Shown here piece after piece: positions 23,826 to 32,083 of a stretch of 46,874 bases of DNA (its first letter is position 1; each line of letters starts with the position of its first letter). Made by a program: the position numbers and the translations under genes. The stretch lies in assembly GCF_013817345.1 (NCBI RefSeq), contig NZ_JACDCW010000022.1, positions 1 through 46,874 of the forward strand, given 5' to 3'. The notes beneath the pieces were generated by a model that searched no databases, was not told the DNA's origin, and saw only the letters and a list, made by a program, of their open reading frames with translations. The DNA comes from Methylibium sp. GTDB taxonomy: Bacteria; Pseudomonadota; Gammaproteobacteria; Burkholderiales; Burkholderiaceae_C.

Positions 23826-25127
23826 ATGTCGCCGACCCTGACGCCCACCCCCCTTGCGTTGAGCGACGACGCATGCGCGAGCACGCCGCAGTTTTTACCC
23901 GCGGACGATCGCTGGCGAGACCGCCTCGCCCTGCTGCTCGAATCCACGGGCGAAGGAATGTTCGGCGTCGACATGACCGGCCGCTGCGTCTTCATCAACC
24001 GCGCCGCCGCGCAGATGCTCGGCTACACCCCGGCCGAAGCACTGCAGCGCAACATGCACGAGCTGATCCATCACTCGCATCCCGACGGCCGCCACTACCC
24101 CGAGCGCGACTGCCCCATCTTCGCGGCTTTCCGACAGGGCCTGCCCTGCCGCATAGACGACGAGGTGCTGTGGCGCAAGGACGGCAGCTGCTTCGCCGCC
24201 GAGTATTCGTCGCACCCGATCGTCGAGCAGGCAGCGGGGGGCCCGGTGACCATCGGCGCGGTGGCGACCTTCGTCGACATCTCGCGCCGCAAGGAGGCCG
24301 AGGCGCTGCTGCGCGAGAGCCGCCATGAGCTCGAACGCCGCGTCGAGGAGCGCACGCGGGCCCTGAGCGATCGCAGCGCCGAGCTGGGCGCCGCCGTGGC
24401 ACAGCTGCGCGAACTCTCGGCCCACCTGGAAACGGTGCGGGAGACCGAGCGCACCCGCATCGCCCGCGAAATCCACGACGAGCTCGGCTCTCTGCTCGTG
24501 GCGCTGCGCATGGACCTCAACTGGCTCGCCCACCGCGTGACTGAGCGCGACGAACTGCAGCGCAAGTGCGCCGGCATGGCCCGCATGATCGACAGCGCGG
24601 TCGTCAACGTGGGCCGCATCATCACCGACCTGCGGCCCAGCATCCTCGATCACCAGGGCCTGTGGGCGGCGCTCGAATGGCAGGCGCAGGAGTTCATAGA
24701 AACCGCTGAGCTGGCGCACGAGCTGCAGGTCACCGTGAGCGCCGGCGTCGAGCCGCCGAGCGGGGAGCAGGGCGAGCGCTGGGCCATCGCCGTGTTCCGC
24801 ATCTTCCAGGAGATGCTGAGCAACGTGGCGCGCCATGCGCAGGCCCGTTCGGTGCGCATCCGGCTGTACGTTGATGGCCCACCGGAGCCGGTGTTGCACC
24901 TGGAAGTGCGCGACGACGGCATCGGTGCCGCGCGTGGCGCGCTCGACCATCCGCGCAGCTACGGCGTGCTCGGCATGCGCGAGCGCGCGGCGCATTTCGG
25001 CGGGCGGCTCTCGATCGCGAGTGCGCCGGGGCAGGGCACGAAAGTGCGGCTTGAAATGCCGCTGCCGGTGGCGGCCGACCCCGTCACTGGCAGCTCGCGT
25101 TCCAGCTTGCCGGCTGGAGCGGCTTGA
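23826..25127 (+). CDS. PAS-domain sensor histidine kinase (NarL/LuxR-type, HisKA_3)
   Basis: 433 residues from the ATG at 23826. An N-terminal PAS domain (about 35-150: LLLESTGEGMFGVDMTGRCVFINRAAAQMLGYTPAEAL, ending in AEYSSHPI and VATFVDISRRKEAEALL) is followed by a coiled-coil linker (RHELERRVEERTRALSDRSAELGAAVAQL). The dimerisation/phospho-acceptor helix is ETERTRIAREIHDELGSLLVALRMDLNWL, with the phosphorylated His in IHDELG. The ATPase domain has FQEMLSNVARHA (N box), LEVRDDGIGA and GVLGMRERAAHFGG. There are no membrane segments, so it is a soluble sensor. PAS ligand is unknown. The response regulator gene follows 148 bases later. Confidence 0.9.
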   Translation: MSPTLTPTPLALSDDACASTPQFLPADDRWRDRLALLLESTGEGMFGVDMTGRCVFINRAAAQMLGYTPAEALQRNMHELIHHSHPDGRHYPERDCPIFAAFRQGLPCRIDDEVLWRKDGSCFAAEYSSHPIVEQAAGGPVTIGAVATFVDISRRKEAEALLRESRHELERRVEERTRALSDRSAELGAAVAQLRELSAHLETVRETERTRIAREIHDELGSLLVALRMDLNWLAHRVTERDELQRKCAGMARMIDSAVVNVGRIITDLRPSILDHQGLWAALEWQAQEFIETAELAHELQVTVSAGVEPPSGEQGERWAIAVFRIFQEMLSNVARHAQARSVRIRLYVDGPPEPVLHLEVRDDGIGAARGALDHPRSYGVLGMRERAAHFGGRLSIASAPGQGTKVRLEMPLPVAADPVTGSSRSSLPAGAA

Positions 25128-25275
25128 CGGCTCCGAGCATGCGGCGCGACCCTCCTCGCAAGCGATTGCGGCGCAAGCTGCTGGCGCGCAGCAATGCGAA
25201 GCCGCGAAGCGCGAGCCGAAACTGGATTCCGGCCGCGGCTTTCGCCGTCGCGGGCGGGGCACGAGGAGCCGCACC

Positions 25276-25935
25276 ATGATCGGCGTGCTCGTCTGCGACG
25301 ACCACCTCATCGTGCGGCAGGGCATCCGCCAGATGCTGGCCGACACGGGCGACATCATCCTCACCGCCGAGGCCTCCAACGGCCCCGAGGCGCTGCGCCT
25401 CGTGCGCGCCGCGCAGGCCGGCGCGCCGCCGGGCATCGACGTCGTGCTGATGGACATCGCCATGCCGGGGCGCGACGGGCTCGACGTGCTCAAGCAGCTC
25501 AAGCGCGAGGTGCCGCGCCTGCCGGTGCTCATGCTCAGCACCTACCCCGACAAGCAGTACGCCGTGCGCAGCCTCAAGCTCGGCGCGGCCGGCTATCTGA
25601 ACAAGAGCACCGACCTCGAACAACTGAGCGGCGCCGTTCGCAAGGCCGCCGCCGGCGGCCTCTTCATCACACCGGCCATCGCCGAACAGTTGGCCGGCGC
25701 GCTGGGTGCCGGCCGCGACAGCGAGCAGCCGCTGCACGAACGGCTCTCCAACCGCGAGTACCAGGTGTTCCGACTGCTCGCCCAGGGCACGAGCGTGGGC
25801 GAGATCGCCGTGCAGCTTGCGCTGTCGCCCAATACCGTGAGCACCTACCGCGCTCGTGTGCTGGAAAAAACCGGAGCGCGCAACGATGTGGAACTGGCGC
25901 TCTACGCAGTGCGGCAAGACCTGCTGCCGGTGTAG
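25276..25935 (+). CDS. NarL/FixJ-type response regulator
   Basis: 219 residues from the ATG at 25276, preceded by GAGGAG. The receiver domain (1-125) has the acidic pair in VLVCDDHLIVRQGIRQML, phospho-acceptor Asp60 in VVLMDIAMPGRDG, a Thr/Ser position in MLSTYPDKQ and the conserved Lys in GYLNKS. The C-terminal LuxR-type helix-turn-helix is LSNREYQVFRLLAQGTSVGEIAVQLALSPNTVSTYRARVLEKTG. It is the expected partner of the upstream kinase. Targets cannot be told; the divergent PEP-CTERM gene is a candidate by proximity only. Confidence 0.93.
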   Translation: MIGVLVCDDHLIVRQGIRQMLADTGDIILTAEASNGPEALRLVRAAQAGAPPGIDVVLMDIAMPGRDGLDVLKQLKREVPRLPVLMLSTYPDKQYAVRSLKLGAAGYLNKSTDLEQLSGAVRKAAAGGLFITPAIAEQLAGALGAGRDSEQPLHERLSNREYQVFRLLAQGTSVGEIAVQLALSPNTVSTYRARVLEKTGARNDVELALYAVRQDLLPV

Positions 25936-25962
25936 CGCGACTTTCTGTCGCCGAAAAATTTG

Positions 25963-25998
25963 CTCCCTTTCGCCCCAGAGAGGGCTGGGGTGAGGGCC
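25963..25998 (+). repeat. REP-like palindrome after the response regulator
   Basis: CTCCCTTTCGCCCCAGAGAG followed by GGCTGGGGTGAGGGCC. It is a degenerate single copy of the family, placed 28 bases after the stop codon, and could act as a transcript end. Confidence 0.65.
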
Positions 25999-26139
25999 AG
26001 CCCGACCTGCCACCGTCTGCACTGTCTCAAAAGTCGACCGCGATCATCTGCGCTTCGCCTTCGCGGCGGCCCGCCGTCGTCGACGAACTCCACCTGCGTG
26101 CCCGGCTGGTCCTCTGGCGCGCGCTTCGCAACCGCCTGC

Positions 26140-26844
26140 TCACGACGCCGCTGGGGCCTCGCGCCGCGCGGCCTCCCGCGTCGGTGCAAAGGCGCTCCTG
26201 CCCAGCCAAGCCCACAGGGCCGTTGCGTCGCCCGCGGCGCCCAGGACGCGCAGCTCGCGCGAGCGCAACGCCTCTTCCGGGCTGCGGTCGCCGGTCCACA
26301 CCTCCGTCAAGGCGCGCACCGTCGATTGCACGAGCAGCGTCGGATCGCGCCCCGGGTCGTCGCGGCACAGATCGGCCGCGCCGTCCTCGACCACCAGCCA
26401 CCAGTGCGTCTCGCCGGTGCGCGCGTCGCTGAAAAGGAACTCGATGACCACCGGGCGCGGCGGAAACTGCTCGAGGCGGACGAAGCGGCGCACGTCCCAC
26501 ATGAGAAAACCCGCGTCGAGCTCGTGCTCGGTAAGCTGGCTGCCGATCCAGCGGGCACCCCAGTGGCCCAACGCCAGCACGATCGGCCGCAGCTCCTCGC
26601 CGGCCTCGGTGAGCCCGTACTCCCAGACCTTGCCCACGGCGCTGCGGCGCACCACGCCGATCGACTCGAGGTGCCGCAGACGCTGTGCCAGCAGGCTGGT
26701 GGACATGCGCGGCACGCCACGGCGGATTTCGTTGAAGCGCTTGCTGCCGCACATCAGTTCGCGCACCACCAGGGGTGTCCAGCGCTCGCACAGCGCCTCC
26801 GCGCCGCGTGCCACGGTGCAGAACTGGCCATAGTTGTCGTCCAT
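26140..26844 (-). CDS. HxlR family transcriptional regulator with C-terminal extension
   Basis: 234 residues from the ATG at 26842-26844, which has GGTGGAG upstream at good spacing; a GTG at 26856 would add four residues. HxlR winged-helix features are in the first 110 residues: CTVARGAEALCERWTPLVVRELMCGSKRFNEIRRGVPRMSTSLLAQRLRHLE, then YGLTEAGEELRPIV. HxlR proteins usually sense aldehydes or redox state through a conserved Cys near the N-terminus (C13 or C23 here). The C-terminal half (FLMWDVRRFVRLEQFPPRPVVIEFLF ... WWLVVEDGAADLC) resembles the sterol-carrier/SCP2-like extension found in some regulators (tentative). It diverges from the methyltransferase-nitrilase genes across a 93-base gap and probably controls them. 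Confidence 0.85.
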   Translation of the reverse strand: MDDNYGQFCTVARGAEALCERWTPLVVRELMCGSKRFNEIRRGVPRMSTSLLAQRLRHLESIGVVRRSAVGKVWEYGLTEAGEELRPIVLALGHWGARWIGSQLTEHELDAGFLMWDVRRFVRLEQFPPRPVVIEFLFSDARTGETHWWLVVEDGAADLCRDDPGRDPTLLVQSTVRALTEVWTGDRSPEEALRSRELRVLGAAGDATALWAWLGRSAFAPTREAARREAPAAS

Positions 26845-26858
26845 CGTGCGCTCCACCG

Positions 26859-26872
26859 CTGCAACGCTGCAG
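26859..26872. promoter_or_regulatory. Candidate operator between the HxlR gene and the methyltransferase
   Basis: CTGCA and TGCAG separated by ACGC form an inverted repeat in the 93-base divergent gap. It is placed to affect transcription both ways. Confidence 0.4.
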
Positions 26873-26937
26873 ATTCTGGACTAGCCCGCTCGCCGGTCGA
26901 AGCCCACGATGGGGCTCCCTTTCAACAGGAGACCCTC

Positions 26938-27810
26938 ATGGACGACAAGCCGATCTTCGATGCCGCCAGATTCAAGACCACAACCCGTGCCCAGTGGGAA
27001 GCCGCGGCTGGGGCCTGGCGGGACTGGGGTCCCTTCCTCGGCCGGTGGCTGGGCCCGGCCACCGAGGCGATGCTCGACCTGGCGCAGGTGGGCCCGGGCC
27101 AGCACGTGCTCGACGTGGCCGCGGGGGCCGGCGAGCAGAGCTTCAGCGCGGCCCGCTGCGTCGGGCCGACCGGGCAGGTGCTGGCCACCGACATCGCGCC
27201 TAGCCTGCTGGCCCATGCCGCGGCCGACGCCCAGGCCGCCGGCCTGCACTGGCTGCGCACGCAGGAGCTCGACGGCGAGGCGCTGGACACACTGCCCGCC
27301 GAATCCTTCGACGTGGTGATATCTCGCGTGGGGCTGATTTACTTTCCCGACCGGGCACGCGCGCTGGCCGGCATGCGCCACGTGCTCAAGCCGGGCGGCC
27401 GCGTGGGAGCGATCGTCTACTCGACGCCCGAGCGCAACCCCTTCTTCTCCATTCCCGTCTCGATAATCCGGCGCCGCGCGAAACTGCCGCCGCCGCTGCC
27501 GGGCCAGCCCGGGCCGTTCTCGCTGGGCGGCGAGGGCGTGCTGGCGGCGGCCTTCGAGCGCGCCGGTTTCGGGCAGATCAAGGTGAGGCCGGTGCCCTCG
27601 CCGCTGCGCCTGCCCAGCGCCGCCGAATGCGTGCGCTTCGAGCGCGAATCGTTTGGCGCCTTGCACCAGATGATGGCCGGGCTGGACGAGCGCGAGCGCG
27701 AGGAGGCCTGGGCCGAGGTGCATGCCGAATTGGCGAAGTTCGAAACCGCCGACGGCTTCGTCGGCCCCTGCGAGATGCTGGTGGGCGTGGCCACCAAGGA
27801 GGCAGCATGA
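26938..27810 (+). CDS. Class I SAM-dependent methyltransferase
   Basis: 290 residues from the ATG at 26938 with AGGAGA 7 bases upstream. The Rossmann motif I is VLDVAAGAGEQSFSAA; motif II DIAPSLLAHA and the acidic loop and motif IV FDVVISRVGLIYFPD follow, then LKPGGRVGAIVYST. It resembles the UbiE/Methyltransf_11 group. The substrate is unknown. A methionine/proline-rich segment (RRRAKLPPPLPGQPGPFSLGGEG) may close over the acceptor. Its stop overlaps the nitrilase ATG (ATGA at 27807-27810), so both are made from one message. Confidence 0.88.
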   Translation: MDDKPIFDAARFKTTTRAQWEAAAGAWRDWGPFLGRWLGPATEAMLDLAQVGPGQHVLDVAAGAGEQSFSAARCVGPTGQVLATDIAPSLLAHAAADAQAAGLHWLRTQELDGEALDTLPAESFDVVISRVGLIYFPDRARALAGMRHVLKPGGRVGAIVYSTPERNPFFSIPVSIIRRRAKLPPPLPGQPGPFSLGGEGVLAAAFERAGFGQIKVRPVPSPLRLPSAAECVRFERESFGALHQMMAGLDEREREEAWAEVHAELAKFETADGFVGPCEMLVGVATKEAA

Positions 27811-28763
27811 ACACGCGCGTTGCCGTCGTTCAACACCCGCCCGTGCTGCTCGACCGCGGGGCGACCCTCGACCGCGCCGTGGCCTTGCTGGCGCAGGCCG
27901 CCAGCGAAGGCGCCTCGCTCGTGGTCTTTCCCGAGTCGTTCGTGCCTGGGTACCCGTCGTGGATCTGGCGCCTGGCGGCCGGGCGCGACGGCGCCACCAT
28001 GACGCAGCTCCATGCCCGGCTCGTCGAGCAGGCGGTCGACCTCGACCGGGGCGACCTGGCGCCCCTGGGCGAGGCGGCGAAGGCGCACGGCGTGACGGTG
28101 GTTTGCGGCCTCGCCGAGCGCGACGCCGAGTTCAGCCGCAGCACGATCTACAACACGGTGGTGGTGATCGGCCCCGACGGCCGGCTGCTGAACCGGCACC
28201 GCAAGCTGATGCCGACCGCTCCCGAACGCATGGTGCATGGCTTCGGCGACGCCAGCGGGCTGCGGGCCGTGGACACCCCCGCCGGCCGGCTCGGCACGCT
28301 GATCTGCTGGGAAAGCTACATGCCGCTGGCGCGCTACGCGCTGTATGCGCAGGGCATCGAGCTGTACATCGCGCCGACCTACGACGCGGGCGACGGCTGG
28401 TTGAGCACCATGCGCCACATCGCGCTCGAAGGGCGTTGCTGGGTGATCGGCAGCGGCGTGGCGATGCGCGGCCGCGACGTTCCGGAAGGCTTGCCGGCGT
28501 GCGCGACGCTGTTTCCCGACGCCGACGAATGGATCAACGACGGCGATTCGGTGATCGTCGATCCGCGCGGCAAGGTGGTGGCCGGGCCGCTGCGGCGGGA
28601 GCTGGGCATCCTCTACGCCGACATCGACCTGGCGGCCGTGGTGCCGGCGAGGCGAGCGCTGGATGTGGCGGGGCACTATGCGCGGCCTGATGTCTTTGAG
28701 CTGCAGGTGCGGCGCGTGGCCGCGGCGCCGGTGAGGTTCGTGGAGACCGGCGCGGGGGCCTGA
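27807..28763 (+). CDS. Nitrilase (carbon-nitrogen hydrolase, nitrilase branch)
   Basis: 318 residues. The Glu-Lys-Cys triad is present: Glu in VVFPESFVPGYPSW (near 44), Lys in LNRHRKLMPTAPERM (near 132) and Cys in LGTLICWESYMPLARYAL (near 166). The CWESYMPL signature marks the true nitrilase branch, which turns a nitrile into a carboxylate and ammonia; relatives act on arylaceto- or aliphatic nitriles. Length fits. It overlaps the methyltransferase stop by four bases and lies under apparent HxlR control. It is conceivable that the pair detoxifies or modifies an exogenous nitrile, but this is inference. Confidence 0.9.
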   Translation: MNTRVAVVQHPPVLLDRGATLDRAVALLAQAASEGASLVVFPESFVPGYPSWIWRLAAGRDGATMTQLHARLVEQAVDLDRGDLAPLGEAAKAHGVTVVCGLAERDAEFSRSTIYNTVVVIGPDGRLLNRHRKLMPTAPERMVHGFGDASGLRAVDTPAGRLGTLICWESYMPLARYALYAQGIELYIAPTYDAGDGWLSTMRHIALEGRCWVIGSGVAMRGRDVPEGLPACATLFPDADEWINDGDSVIVDPRGKVVAGPLRRELGILYADIDLAAVVPARRALDVAGHYARPDVFELQVRRVAAAPVRFVETGAGA

Positions 28764-29054
28764 GCCGGCGGCGGAATGCACGGCCAAGCAAGTTGTGCTT
28801 TATCAATCTTCAACCTCGAAGTCGGCACCGGGAATCCGAGCCAAGTCGACCGGCATGTCTTTACGGAAAAGGGGCGATGGCCGGAGGCGTGTTCGTAGAG
28901 AAGGACGGTATCGCCGAATTTGTTGTGGCCGACAAACGTGTCACTTTAGAGGTTGAGGTCTGCTGTCGGCTAGAAGCGGTCGAAAGCCCTTGATCCTCAA
29001 AACGGGCGCTCGCCAACTCAGTTCTTAGAAGACTACGGCCTACCTGTTGTGCAA
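28764..29054. other. Lower-GC gap at the 3' flank of the AIPR gene
   Basis: 291 bases of noticeably lower GC. It contains a 38-codon ORF (28877-28993, MAGGVFVEKDGIAEFVVADK...) that matches nothing I know and could be a gene fragment left by insertion. Confidence 0.4.
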
Positions 29055-30800
29055 CTACCGCGGAGATCGGACTCGATGCGGATTAGGTTTGCCCTTGGCT
29101 GTCGGACGCGCAAGCCTGATGAGAGTTTCGGTAAACGGCTCCGTACGAAGGGGCGCAGTATCGAGGTCTCCGCCTGCCGCTTTCAACACGAGTTGCGAGG
29201 CGCTCGCGAAAAGCTTCTCGGAGTTACCAGAATCCCAGAGCTTTTCAATTAATGGCTTGCAGAGACGCTCAATCTCATTCGAGTTCATTTTGGAGACCGG
29301 CGGAGGAATTTCTGCCACTCTTACCGCCAAAAGGATCTCGTAGCGCGCTGCTCTGTACATGCCATCAAGGAGTTGATTTCTGAACAGGTACTCCAGCCTA
29401 TAGGAAGCAAGCGCCGCCACGTAGTAGGGTTCCAACTTGTCCCCAGGTGCAAACAGGTCAGTCCCAACTCGATCAAGAATTCTTCGGTAGCTTCTGGTCG
29501 CCCGGTGGGGCTCCTCCAGGAACATCGACGCAAAAGCGCGGATCAAGCTACCCGGTGTGACGATTCGAGTCTTCTCGATGCCTCCGACGTTGTTGTACTG
29601 TCGCGAACGCCGCTCGTAGTAAAGGCGCTCGTGATCGTCAAACGCATTGAAGTAGGACTCCAGCTTCTTCTGGAAATCTGACAGCGCCAGCAACTGCTCT
29701 TCGCGCACTTCCGTCTGCCTGTTGGTCGCTTTGACGATGGAACCAATGACTTCTTCATCACGCGTCGCGATTAGCCGAAGTGGAACCATCACCGTGGCGT
29801 CTACCGAGGCGCGTTGGTCATGCAGCACATGGCTAGTCTGGCAGCCGTTGACTACCTGATAGTCCTCTATGTAGAACCTGTTCGCTGTCGTCCGCAGCGT
29901 CTTAGCGATCACGGTCACGCCGTTGTTCATGAGCGCGAAGCGAGCGCGATCCTTCCCTGACTCAAGGGTGTCCCTCATCTCCGCATTCACTGCGTTGAAA
30001 TCCTGCCAGTCGCGGACGTTGTCGTAAAAAATGCCTCGAAGCATCTCGCCGTTCTCGTCTTCGATGAGGCGCAAGAATTCGGGCGCGGGAAGCAGCCCTA
30101 CATAGGCTTCCGTTACGCCAGCAATCGTGGGCACAACCGTTTTCTGCGCGAAATCAAACTCCCGCGAAACGGAGTTACGGCTCTCCCGATTGAGTCGCTG
30201 AATCCCCTCGGCGTCGACAGGCACGAACTCAACGCTTCTAAAGATTCTCAACGCCGAAATGTCATCAATGGCGGCCTTCCTGCGCGCCTCTAGGGCTTGA
30301 TCCCCCGTCCATGTTCCTGTCGTGATGTAGTAAAGCCTGCAGATCGGATTTCCACGCTTGAACTTGCTGCTCTCGTTGTAGATCGCAGTCATGATCTTTG
30401 CGAGCTTCGCGATCTCCTTGCCCCGAGGCAACGTTGCCTTGTCTTTGAAAAAGTCCTGCGCGCCGTAGGAGAACTGTCCAATCTTCGCAGTCTCGAACGA
30501 CGAAGAACGCTCGGCCTGCACAAAGACAAACGACACGTCCAAGTAGCCATTTCGGTCGACGAATTCTGCGATGGCAGCCGCATCGTCGATCAGCGAGCCA
30601 TTGACAATGATTGCGAGTGCATCTATCCCTGTGTCACCGCCAGACCCGACTACTACGTCGCTCGTCTCGAACCCTTCCGACAGTGATCTGCCGATCGTCA
30701 AGAAGGCCGCAAAATGTTCGAACTGCTTGTCCTCAGGGAGCGCCTCAAGGTTCTGCTCCGTCGTGAACTCGACCAGAAGCGATTTAGTTATGCGATCCAT
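29055..30800 (-). CDS. AIPR family protein (abortive phage infection/phage resistance)
   Basis: 581 residues. The central AIPR domain (Pfam PF10592) is clear: RGIFYDNVRDWQDFNAVNAEMRDTLES, ARFALMNNGVTVIAKTLR, YQVVNGCQTSHVL, then STVKATNRQTEV-type IVKATNRQTEVREEQLLAL. The N-terminus has GSGGDTGIDALAIIVNG with Asp60 and, 35 residues on, FVFVQAERSSSF, a spacing and sequence like the D...QxE/K core of Mrr-like PD-(D/E)XK nucleases. The protein is likely a DNA or RNA nuclease with an abortive-infection role (family knowledge plus inference). It stands alone: no methylase, ATPase or other defence partner is adjacent. Codon use is visibly less G/C-biased than its neighbours, as expected for transfer. 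Confidence 0.85.
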   Translation of the reverse strand: MDRITKSLLVEFTTEQNLEALPEDKQFEHFAAFLTIGRSLSEGFETSDVVVGSGGDTGIDALAIIVNGSLIDDAAAIAEFVDRNGYLDVSFVFVQAERSSSFETAKIGQFSYGAQDFFKDKATLPRGKEIAKLAKIMTAIYNESSKFKRGNPICRLYYITTGTWTGDQALEARRKAAIDDISALRIFRSVEFVPVDAEGIQRLNRESRNSVSREFDFAQKTVVPTIAGVTEAYVGLLPAPEFLRLIEDENGEMLRGIFYDNVRDWQDFNAVNAEMRDTLESGKDRARFALMNNGVTVIAKTLRTTANRFYIEDYQVVNGCQTSHVLHDQRASVDATVMVPLRLIATRDEEVIGSIVKATNRQTEVREEQLLALSDFQKKLESYFNAFDDHERLYYERRSRQYNNVGGIEKTRIVTPGSLIRAFASMFLEEPHRATRSYRRILDRVGTDLFAPGDKLEPYYVAALASYRLEYLFRNQLLDGMYRAARYEILLAVRVAEIPPPVSKMNSNEIERLCKPLIEKLWDSGNSEKLFASASQLVLKAAGGDLDTAPLRTEPFTETLIRLARPTAKGKPNPHRVRSPR

Positions 30801-30975
30801 GTTGTTGTCTCTCTTCCCCCAGGGCTGGGTGGTGATTGTGTCTGACCAGCGGCTGAGGTCATGTAGGTACGTCGAATGTCGGCGAGTCGGCGCTGCGATC
30901 GTCGCTTACGGGTCGATTGCAGCCACCTAGCCCTCGAACGCCCGCAAGTAAGACGTCACCCTTCTTCGCCAAGCG

Positions 30976-31938
30976 TCAATGCAACCAACCATCAACCGGC
31001 TCCAACCCAATCGGCAGCTCATCCGCCCCCATCGCCTCCAGCAAGTTGATCTCCAACGTCCGGCACATCGCATCGAGCGGCAGATGATGCGCACGTACCC
31101 CGAACGGCTCCTCGATCTCGTCCCCCACCGCATCCAACCCGAAGAACGTATACGCCACGATCGCCACGACAAAGGGCGTCATAAAGCCGATCAGGTCCAC
31201 AAGTCCGAACGGCAGCAAGAAGCAATAGAGGTAGGCCGTTCGGTGCAGCAGCAGCGTGTAGGCAAAGGGAATGGGTGTCGATGCAATGCGCTCGCACCCC
31301 GCAGCCACTTCGGCCAGGCCGGTGAACTGCTTGTCGACCTCCGCGGCGATTTGCGGCTCGATCTGGCCTGCACGCAGGCAGTCGCCTAGTTCGCGGCTGC
31401 TCAGGCGCAGCAGCAGGTCGGTGGCGCCGCGCGAGTTGGCCACCGCGGCCAGCTCGGCGTCCGTCAGCCACGGCCGCAGTTCCTCGGGCGCTTCGATGCC
31501 GCGCAGTTGCTGTCGCAGCACATGGGCGAACGCGATCGCGCGGCGGATGATCGCGTGGCGCACATCGATCGGTCCGAGCGCATCGATGGGCGGCAGCGCC
31601 GGCGGAGCCTCCATCCGCGTCAAGGTCAGCAACTGCCGCGCCAGGCTGCGCGACCGGAAGATCAGCTCGCCCCACAGCTTGCGTGCTTCCCAGTAGCGGT
31701 CGTATGCAGCGCTGTTGCGAAACCCCAGGAAGATGGCCAGAGCCAGCCCGATGAGCGAGAAGGGCACCGGCGTGAGCGTGATCTTGGCGTCGAACAGCTC
31801 GCCATGGCTGAGGGTCACGGCCATGGCCAAGGCCGTGCAGGTCGCGAGGCTCCCCAAGATGCGGGGCAGGATCGATCCGCGCAGGGCGAAGAACAGGCGC
31901 AGGGCGTTCGGGCGGCGCGTGACGATCATGTCGCGCAT
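30976..31938 (-). CDS. Bestrophin-like membrane protein (YneE/RFP-TM family)
   Basis: 320 residues. Bacterial bestrophins are pentameric ion channels, often cation-selective. The N-terminus has the conserved NALRLFFALRGSILPRILGSL, a helix, then FSLIGLALAIFLGFRNSAAYDRYWEARKLWGELI, the family signature (FRNxxAYDRYWEAR). A long helical cytoplasmic middle part follows, then LLLHRTAYLYCFLLPFGL, a hydrophobic MTPFVVAIVAYTFFGLDAVGDEIEEPFG, and the LPLDAMCRTLEINLLEAMG end, all as in the family. The start at 31938 is used; ATG 31929 is an alternative. It is divergent from the ABC transporter genes. Confidence 0.9.
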   Translation of the reverse strand: MRDMIVTRRPNALRLFFALRGSILPRILGSLATCTALAMAVTLSHGELFDAKITLTPVPFSLIGLALAIFLGFRNSAAYDRYWEARKLWGELIFRSRSLARQLLTLTRMEAPPALPPIDALGPIDVRHAIIRRAIAFAHVLRQQLRGIEAPEELRPWLTDAELAAVANSRGATDLLLRLSSRELGDCLRAGQIEPQIAAEVDKQFTGLAEVAAGCERIASTPIPFAYTLLLHRTAYLYCFLLPFGLVDLIGFMTPFVVAIVAYTFFGLDAVGDEIEEPFGVRAHHLPLDAMCRTLEINLLEAMGADELPIGLEPVDGWLH

Positions 31939-32083
31939 TGTCGAGGCCGCTCCGGGTCGCCCGCACGAGCTCCCGCGGCCCCGCTTGTAGTGCCAGCCCT
32001 ACAGAACATCCCCGCCGGCAACGATCCCGCCCCGCGCCCTGTCTCCCTAGCATCGGTCTCAACGAATCCCGGAGGGACGACCG

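Noticed and set aside
23554-23874. Minus-strand ORF over the kinase 5' region
   Set aside because: Arg/Pro-rich translation across hairpins and antisense to the kinase start; no homology that I can support.
26027-26139. Possible gene remnant downstream of the HxlR gene
   Set aside because: Short codon-like stretches (PGTQVEFVDDGG) appear in the minus strand but shift frame and match no family I can name.
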